From an uncultured Clostridium sp. (lineage in GTDB: Bacteria; Bacillota; Clostridia; Peptostreptococcales; Peptostreptococcaceae): a DNA stretch of 64,000 bases. The notes below the pieces were generated by a model. That model ran no database searches and had not been told where the DNA came from. It worked only from the letters and a program-made list of their open reading frames with translations. Location of the stretch: positions 1-64,000 of the forward strand of contig CALEBD010000406.1 in the NCBI GenBank assembly GCA_937944945.1, in the 5' to 3' direction. The first letter of the stretch is position 1. Every line of letters starts with the position of its first letter. Below are positions 56,807-64,000 of the stretch, piece after piece. A program made the translations under genes and the position numbers.

Positions 56807-59101
56807 ATGGGAGAAGGTAAAACCAATATGTTCGGTAAAACCTATAATACTATTGGTTCTACCGATTCTAATTTTATTATAAAAACAAAAGGAGATTTAA
56901 AAGTTTAGTGGGGTGGCAAGTTTATTGATATTATAAAGAATGGTAAAATTGCCTCTTCTAGCACTAATATATTAAAAACTGCATCTAGTTCCGATGATAT
57001 TTCAGATAATGGAATATACTTAATACCTACTGAAGAAGGCAACGAAGTATGGATTTCTATAGATGGAACTAAAATACCATTAAATAGCTCTGGAGAACAA
57101 TATATTTCTTTTCTAGAAAAACAGATGTTAACTTCTGAATAGAAGGATCAGGCTCTAATAAACATAGGCTTTAATTATAACACTTTAGAGGACGCAAAAA
57201 ATGCTAACATTACAACTGGTCTAGTATTTATTAAGGATTTAGGACAGTTATTTTTAATAAAAGACGGAACTATTTCCGAATTTAAGATATAGTCAAATAA
57301 TGACTCTACAGATAAATTTACGAAACTCACTGTAGGAGAGATAGAATTGTTTGAGAGTATTATTCGTGCTGTTAATTCTTTAGATTTATAGGTTGGCAAT
57401 ACGTCTTATTTGGCTTTATAGGATGGTAAGATATAGGTAAACGGTGATTTAGTTATGAATTCTACATCTTTATATTCCTACGGAGCCACATCTAATACTG
57501 GATATAGATTATATAACTAGGATAATAAGTCTGTCTTAGAAGTAGATAAGATTATAGTAAGAGAAGATGCTTCTTTACCATCAAACTATATCAATATATC
57601 CGTTGAGGATTTTAGGAGTCTAGTACAAAGCGCTAAGATGGATGCTAACGTATAGTATAGACTTTATAATTTCAGAAATTTCTGGGAGTTAGCAGAGCCT
57701 GAAATTCTTCCAGAAGATGCAACAGAATCAAATCCCTCTAATGTCCATCCGCTCATAGTAACTGCAAAGAACAATTATGAATACTATTAGGATAAATGCA
57801 TTTTGGAGGAAGACACAGATTATATTATTAGTTACGACATTTCTTATGATAAAACTTACACTATTGATGGAACCAACGTACAGGCGCTGGGGTTAATAAC
57901 AAAAATGACAGATAAGTATGGTAATTCTTGTAATTATAACTTTAAACACCTAAAGTTCCTACGTGATGGGATTTGGAATTATACTTTCGGAGGGTCTGAC
58001 AATACTAATTCTAATGTTTTCTATAATAATACTATTAACTTGTCTAATATAAGAGTAGAAATTAATCATAATGGAACAGTATTGACCTTAGAGGATTTAC
58101 CTAACTATGCTATACTAGAAACACCTTGTTATGGTAATAGTTTCTACGATTAGAGGCATCCTCTATTTATTAATAGTACTTTCAATAATAATACTATGTT
58201 TGGAAGTTTTGATTAGGTTGTCTGTAGTGGGGTTATATAGGAATGCACATTTAAAGAAGATGTATCAAATACTACTTTTAATTCTATGTTGGATAACTGC
58301 ACATTCAATTATGTAGTAAATAATGCCTCTCTATTCTAGGATTCCTCTTTAACATTTAAAAATTGCCAATTTTAGTCTACAATGACTGGAGAGATTCAGA
58401 CTCCTGACGAAATTATTAGAAGTTTGTTAGCTTCAGATGAGACTACATAGGTTAACGTATATAGTGAAGCAGGAGTGAGAAAATTAAGGGTAATGTCTAA
58501 CTCTTCTCTTCTCATTCCTTCTGGAGTTATTTTAATGTGGAGTGGGACAGAAATTCCTTACGGATGGGCAATATGTGACGGAACTAACGGAACTCCCAAT
58601 TTAGTGGGAAAATTTATTAAAGCAGTTGCCTCAGCAGATGAAGTCGGAGACAATGACTCCATACTTGACGAAAATAATGAATTAATTCTTTCATAGGATT
58701 ACTTACCAAAACATAGTCATCCTCATAAAGCCCATACTCACAGCTTAAGTGGGGATTTATCTGGAACTACGGGAAGTTCTGGAGATCTATCTGTATCTTT
58801 GGAATATTCTGATTATAACTGGGGTATAGAATCAGTTTCTAAGACTTTTGTTACTTCCGTAACCGGAGAAGGTATCACTACTGAAACTGGGACAGTAGAT
58901 GGAGTATCTAATATAAAGACGTAGGGAGGTACTGCTACGGGTGGAAGCCATACCCATTCTATATCTTTGGGGACAGATGAAGGGACTTCATTATCTTCTG
59001 CTACTAGCGAAGAGTAGACCTTGTCAGATTCTGAATGGCCTAATAAACCCTTGAAAATAGAACCACGTTCTTATTCTTTGGTATTTATTATGAAACTATA
59101 A
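56807..59101 (+). CDS. tail fibre with collar domain (764 aa), TAG read as Gln
   Basis: Central Asn/Phe-rich parallel beta region (near residues 450-530) with short repeated NNTMFGSF/SMLDNCTFN elements, then PSGVILMWSGTEIPYGWAIC, the phage tail collar domain, followed by HSHPHKAHTHS, a His cluster that binds metal in trimeric fibre tips. Dozens of TAGs. Likely receptor-binding fibre near the endolysin. Confidence 0.8.
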
Positions 59102-59188
59102 TTTTTTATTATTAAAATTTAACAATTAGTTAGGTTTTAATTGCTGTATAACTAATCAATGCTTATATATTGTATGATTAATTAAAAA

Positions 59189-60202
59189 ATGAATATGAAT
59201 ATGGAAAATTTTGATGATGTAATTTTTGAAGACGACGAGTTTGGGGACATTGACCTTGGACAGCAAAAACCAGAAGGTAATGAAGGTGATTAGCCTGCAG
59301 GCTAGCAAAAGCCTTCTGCATAGCCAGATGAAGATTTAACAACTGAAGTACTACGTCTTAAAGGTATTACTGACCCAGGAAAAATTAAATTCGAAGACGA
59401 AACTGGTGCTATTGTAGAAAGAGCTTGGGACTCTCTAAGCAGAGAAGAATAGATTAATATCTTGATTGACCAAGAAGTAGAACAGTAGGACTTTGACGAC
59501 TCCGAATTGTAGCTTATTAATACAATTAGAGAGAGTGGAATGACTCCTGACGAGTATATTCAATCTCTGTTGCCAGAAACAGAACCAACTAAACGATATA
59601 AAGTCGACGATCTTTCTGACGACGAAGTTTATGCATTGGATTTATTACATAAAGTCGGGTCGGATATTTCTGATGAGGAAATTAATCAAGCACTTGAATT
59701 AGCTAAACAAAATGAAGGTCTATTCAAGAAAACAGTAGAAGGACTCCGCAAAGAGTACATAAGACTTCAGGAAGATGAAGAGGCTCAGATAGCTAACGAG
59801 AAAGCCGCAAGAGAGGAAGCTGCTTATAATAGATTTGCTGACTCTATTAAAGGACAGATTAAAGAACTTGATTCCTTTGCTGGACAACCGCTGCAACTAT
59901 CTGACGACGATATAGAAGATTTATCCTCATTTATGCTAGAAATAGATGACCAAGGATTAAGTGCATTTGGTAGAGCTATGAATGACCCTGCCCTATTTAC
60001 TAAAGCTGCATTCTGGATTCTTAATGAGGATAAAATAGTAGAAGAATTAAATAAATAGATTCAGGATAACTATAGAAGAGGTTATGAGCAAGCCAAATTA
60101 GATTTACAAGGAAAACCTAAAGCTAAATTGGTGTTCAACAAACCCGCTTCACAAAAGAAAACCACAGACGATGTGTTTATAGATGATGAAGATTGGTATT
60201 AA
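59189..60202 (+). CDS. scaffold-like head protein (337 aa)
   Basis: Very acidic N-terminus (DDVIFEDDEFGDIDLG), Gln/Pro-rich linker with three TAGs, acidic helical coiled core to about 300, basic C-terminus (KPKAKLVFNKPASQKK). The acidic-helical plan and place just before the major capsid gene fit a scaffold protein. ATG at 59189 with two further ATGs after it. Confidence 0.7.
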
Positions 60203-60230
60203 GATTTATTAACATTTAAAAAGAATAATT

Positions 60231-61652
60231 ATGCTTGTAGCGAGTTTTGTAACTAATCGCCCAACGATGGGTGACACTAGAACTTATGAAGATTTTAGTA
60301 AATTCTTGGGAGAAAGACCTCACCGTTTAGGCGTTGTATCTCGTCTTTATCCGGAACTTACTGCAACTTTCTTGACAGAAGCTCTAAGAAATATTTTCTA
60401 CGGAGATACCAAGAAAGCTACTGGATTCCAGAATATTGATTCTACTTATTTCGAATGGGAAGTAGAAACTAATTATATTAAGAGAATCCCCTTCGCAGCA
60501 GTGCCTGTTGAAGATGGAGCTGATGGCTCAGAAATTGAAATGATTTTCCCAGAAAACTATTATCAATTACACGAAATTTTCAAAATTGAAAAAACTGGAT
60601 AGCAATGTTTTGTTGTATCTCGTCCTACTAGAAAAGCAGACAATATGTGGTCTGTAATGGTAAGACTTATTGATGATGACTACTCATCAATCCTGGATAA
60701 GGATGGATGTCAAATTGGTGATACAACTCGTTTCATTGGTAATGCTAAGCCAGAATTGCATGATACTGGTTTCGTTAAGTATCAATCTAACGTTGAAAAG
60801 ATGAGAAACTATATGACAACTATTCGTGTTGACGATAGCTACTCTTCTAAATATGCATTAATGGAAGATACTTTCATTAAGGTTGGTAAAGGCGAAAATC
60901 AAGGATGCTTAACTGAAAAGATTTACAAACTTGAGCCTATGAAGAAGAACTTAATTGAAAACTTCTTATATGCTCGTGAAAATATGATTCTATTAGCTAA
61001 AGGAAACATCGGAGTAGACGGTAAAGCTACTATCTCTGATAGAGGTACTGGACGTCCAATTCCTATTGGTGACGGTATGATTCCTCAAATCGAAAGATTT
61101 GCTTCTAAGTATGCTGCTAATAGAGTAACTATTAACACATTCCACACAATTATCTCTACTATGGTAGAAAAGGCTGAGAAACCTACTGGTAATCACTTTG
61201 TATTCATGGTAAACGAAAGAATGTGGGGAATTGTACAGAGAGTTCTTGGAGATTATCTATCTACTCGTAAGACTGATGGTGCTTACTTGTGGTCTAGAGG
61301 TGGAGAAGGAAAATACATCAAAGTAGGTGCTACATTTGACGCTTACGAATGGGGTGGAAATGTTGTATCATTTAAAGTTGATAGAACATTAAGTAGAGAG
61401 TTCTTAGAACCATACGCTCTATGTATTGACCTTACAACTGGTAAGACTTCTACTCAACCTCCTGTAGCTATGTATTCTCTGAAAGGAAAAGACTACATCT
61501 TTAACGAAGTACTTGGTGTAGGTGGTCGCTCAGGTGGTGACAGTGGTGTTGTTTCAACTCCTGTTGCTGGAGGTATGATGACTATCCATGGATATGCTGG
61601 TATTGCAGTGTTCAACCCCTACAGAAGTTTTATATTACGTTGCAAAGAGTAA
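60231..61652 (+). CDS. major capsid protein
   Basis: 473 aa. MLVASFVTNRPTMGDTRTYE, then HK97-type features: RLYPELTATFLTEALRNIFY, spine helix, and FNPYRSFILRC at the C-terminus, as in crAss-like major capsid proteins. Only one TAG (after residue 123) despite the many glutamines, so it needs little suppressor tRNA. Its high G+C third positions suggest strong expression. Confidence 0.92.
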
Positions 61653-61764
61653 TATAAATTACTTAAGTTAGAGGTAAGTTTTAAGAATAACTTTATATTC
61701 CGATGTAAATTTTTTGTATTCTTCGTTGTAAAATGTATTATTGAATGACTAAAAATTTATAAAT

Positions 61765-62433
61765 ATGTATCATTATAATTATAAAATTACTAATATTAGT
61801 ACTGGAGAATTTTACATCGGAGTAAGAAGTTGTAAATGTAGTATAGAAGAAGATTCTTATATGGGTTCAAGTTCTATATGGAACAAGATTTATGTTAAGG
61901 AGCATAAAGATAAACTCAAAAAGGAAATACTAGAAGTTTTCCCTACTAGAAAATTAGCAAATGGTGGAGAAGTTAAATTACTAAAATCTGTATCAGATAA
62001 TCCTTTATGTATAAACAAATATTTTGACTATACTCCAGACATGACTGGAGTTAAACAAGCTCCAGAATGGATAGAGAAAAGGAAATTATTTGGAGAACGT
62101 AATGGAATGTTTGGAAAGCATCATTCAGAAAAAGCTAAAAAAGAAATATCTTCAAAACTCAAAGGTAGGATTGTTTCTGAGGAAACCAGAAAGAAAATCG
62201 GAGATTATCATAGAGGAAAAACGTATGGTAAGGATACTAGAGAGAAAATATCAAAAGCTCGACAAAAGCTTAGGCATATAATAAATATGAAAACTGGAGA
62301 AGAATGGAATATTAGTATAACTGATTTTATAAAAATGTTTCCAGATGAAAATTTAAAAGAATCTAGTATGAGAAGTGCTGTTAAATATAAAAAACCTTAT
62401 AAGGGCTATCTGAAAATAACAAATCTAAAATAA
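61765..62433 (+). CDS. GIY-YIG homing endonuclease with NUMOD3 motifs
   Basis: 222 aa. MYHYNYKITNISTGEFYIGV (Y-x-Y, Y-I-G-V) is the GIY-YIG core; then NGMFGKHHSEKAKKEIS and VSEETRKKIGDYHRGK are NUMOD3-type repeats for DNA binding. No TAG. Free-standing in the spacer between the capsid gene and the next structural gene, 112 nt after the capsid stop: a mobile element. Confidence 0.88.
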   Translation: MYHYNYKITNISTGEFYIGVRSCKCSIEEDSYMGSSSIWNKIYVKEHKDKLKKEILEVFPTRKLANGGEVKLLKSVSDNPLCINKYFDYTPDMTGVKQAPEWIEKRKLFGERNGMFGKHHSEKAKKEISSKLKGRIVSEETRKKIGDYHRGKTYGKDTREKISKARQKLRHIINMKTGEEWNISITDFIKMFPDENLKESSMRSAVKYKKPYKGYLKITNLK

Positions 62434-62459
62434 GATAAGATTAAACAAAAAATAGATAC

Positions 62460-62485
62460 GGTGGGGAACGAGGTGCTTCCCCACC
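62460..62485 (+). promoter_or_regulatory. hairpin GGTGGGGAA/TTCCCCACC
   Basis: 9-bp perfect stem with 8-nt loop, 25 nt after the GIY-YIG gene, followed by AATTCTTT. It may be a terminator for the capsid/endonuclease transcript or a leader hairpin for the next gene. Confidence 0.5.
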
Positions 62486-62512
62486 TAATTCTTTAAAATA
62501 TGAATATGAATT

Positions 62513-63373
62513 ATGGCAAAAAAGGTTAATGAAGTACAAGATGGAGATTTAAAAAGTAACATCGTTGTATTAAGAAGTGTATTTGGTAAAGTCGGACAAA
62601 AATATTACATACAACCACAAAAGGATGCTCGTGGTAGATACGCAGATTGTGTAAAGAGAGTAAACTCCCAAGGAGATATTATTCTCACCCCAGAAGAAAT
62701 TGAAAATGAATCAAAAGGACTAGCTGCATATATTCCAGAGACTGAGTTATTTGTAATAGAAGATGGTAAGACTTTCAATCTAGATGATGTCTATGATAGA
62801 GCTGTTTGGGAGGCAATTAAAAATTGTGACTTAATCGCTCCTGACAGATTTGCGAAAAATGAGAAGGGTGATTATCTAATCGACGGAACAGTAGACCCAA
62901 GGTCAAAAAGACCTAGATACGGTACTGCTGAGCTTTACGTAGATAGACCTGGATTTGAAGCTCAACGTAGAGTTACTAGACGTAAACTTATTGTAGAAGC
63001 TTCTAATTATATTATGAATGACGAACGCGGATATGAAGGAAGATTGCTTGTAGCTAAAGTTTTAGGTAGAGATATGAAAAATCAGCCAAATGCTGATGTT
63101 GAAGATTACCTATTATCTATAGCTGAGAAAACTCCGGAAAAGATTATCAACTGCTATACTGGTGGAGATATTCAACTTCGTATGTTATTTATAGAAGCTC
63201 GTGAAAAAGGAGTTATCGTTAAAAAAGACGGACTCTTCGTTTATGGAGAAGATGGTAAAGTTGCATTAGGTGCTACTGATAATGCAGTAATTGAATGGAT
63301 GAAATTATCTAGAAATAGTAAAACCCTAGCCTTAATCAGAAAAGACACATATCAAGACGTGTTTGAAGATTAA
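62513..63373 (+). CDS. head or neck structural protein (286 aa)
   Basis: Starts MAKKVNEVQDGDLKSNI; no TAG. Central RVTRRKLIVEASNYIMN, then helical C-terminus. It lies after the capsid gene, where crAss-like phages have head auxiliary or neck proteins. Exact role not seen. Confidence 0.65.
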   Translation: MAKKVNEVQDGDLKSNIVVLRSVFGKVGQKYYIQPQKDARGRYADCVKRVNSQGDIILTPEEIENESKGLAAYIPETELFVIEDGKTFNLDDVYDRAVWEAIKNCDLIAPDRFAKNEKGDYLIDGTVDPRSKRPRYGTAELYVDRPGFEAQRRVTRRKLIVEASNYIMNDERGYEGRLLVAKVLGRDMKNQPNADVEDYLLSIAEKTPEKIINCYTGGDIQLRMLFIEAREKGVIVKKDGLFVYGEDGKVALGATDNAVIEWMKLSRNSKTLALIRKDTYQDVFED

Positions 63374-63399
63374 TTATCAATATTTTAATATAATGCGAA

Positions 63400-64000
63400 A
63401 TGACCGCAAGACAGGTTTTTGAAGCTACACTAATAGAACTTAGTAAAATTCAAGCACCTTCACTTAAGCTTTATGAATTTAACTATTTATTTAATAAAGC
63501 TATAAACTAGTATATTAATAAGGTATACAACGTGTACGATATTAACTAGCAAACTACTGATGATTTGAGAGTCTTGAAGTCTACGACTTTCTTGACTCCT
63601 CACAAGGTAGAACTTGCAGGAAGAGCGTCTGGAGCTGCAAAAGATAGTGCTATTTAGAACACAAAAGCAGTTACTGGTAACTAGGATTCTCCAGAAGGAG
63701 GATACACTGGTTAGGCTTCATCTTATTTAAGTAAAGCCCATCGCTCAATTCAATCTCTACACGGTGCTACGTATGAAGTGTATATGCCTATTGACTACTT
63801 ACATATGTTGAATTGTGTTTGCATTTATTATGTTGCTAAACAAAAAGATTGCTGGGATGCAGGCTCATATATTGAAATCCCTGCAACAAGATTAACTGCC
63901 GATTCTTGGAGTCAAATCATTACAGACATTTATAATAGACCTTCGCCTATGCGTCCGTACTATTATGTCCACAATCTTAACCAATAGTAGGTATTACCTA
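63400..64000 (+). CDS. virion (neck/ring) protein, 3' end outside window
   Basis: Partial: 200 codons. MTARQVFEATLIELSKIQAP, TAG codons read as Gln, and HGATYEVYMPIDYLHMLN and SW-x-QIITDIYNRPSP-M features, as in crAss-like proteins after the capsid gene, some of which form neck rings. The frame is open to the window end. Confidence 0.65.

Noticed and set aside
58475..58696. Third DGR variable repeat in the collar-domain fibre
   Set aside because: The region is a standard tail collar domain; no similarity to the template repeat was seen.

Overview
The window looks like a large part of a crAss-like phage genome (order Crassvirales) infecting a Bacteroidales host. The evidence is the gene set and order (large terminase, portal, a long block of fibre and adhesin genes, scaffold-like protein, major capsid protein, further virion proteins), low G+C, about 20 tRNA genes, many tiny accessory genes, and a promoter with the Bacteroidales TAnnTTTG -7 element near 18.88 kb. 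All family names come from reading motifs by eye; no database search was run.

The right half cannot be read with the standard code. Nearly all large genes there are interrupted by TAG but stay open if TAG is glutamine (genetic code 15), while TAA and TGA still end genes. A Gln-type tRNA with anticodon CTA (19479-19550) sits at the head of the rightward block. A second tRNA with anticodon TTA (16678-16747) could read UAA as well as UAG, and one virion-type gene (24242-25369) has an in-frame TAA followed by 60 convincing coding codons.

Layout. 1-18.6 kb is leftward (- strand). It holds 19 tRNA genes among small genes, an AAA+ ATPase, a 2H phosphoesterase-like protein, a flotillin/SPFH protein with an NfeD-like partner and a lipoprotein, a hypervariable DGR target, a PD-(D/E)XK homing-endonuclease-like gene, an RlmN-like radical SAM enzyme and a pair of paralogous genes next to the divergent control region. 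18.6-18.94 kb is the divergent control region. 18.94-20.8 kb is a run of small rightward genes. 20.86-21.86 kb is a reversed four-gene island. 21.97-24.2 kb has a PD-(D/E)XK nuclease, zinc-ribbon proteins and a GroES-like protein. 24.2-30.9 kb is packaging (TerL, portal). 30.9-54.4 kb is a very large block of fibre and adhesin genes that contains a diversity-generating retroelement (DGR). 54.5-59.1 kb has small virion or lysis genes, an M15 peptidase and a collar-domain fibre. 59.2-64 kb has the scaffold-like protein, the major capsid protein, a GIY-YIG homing endonuclease and further virion genes, the last cut by the window edge.

The most striking system is the DGR. One template repeat (38041-38132) and one DGR-type reverse transcriptase (38276-39550) match two variable repeats, one in the adjacent fibre-like gene (37840-37931) and one 27 kb away on the opposite strand (10685-10776). 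Differences are almost wholly at template adenines. Together with the relaxed code, the two nonsense-suppressor tRNAs and the possible UAA readthrough, this makes the window unusual even for a crAss-like phage.
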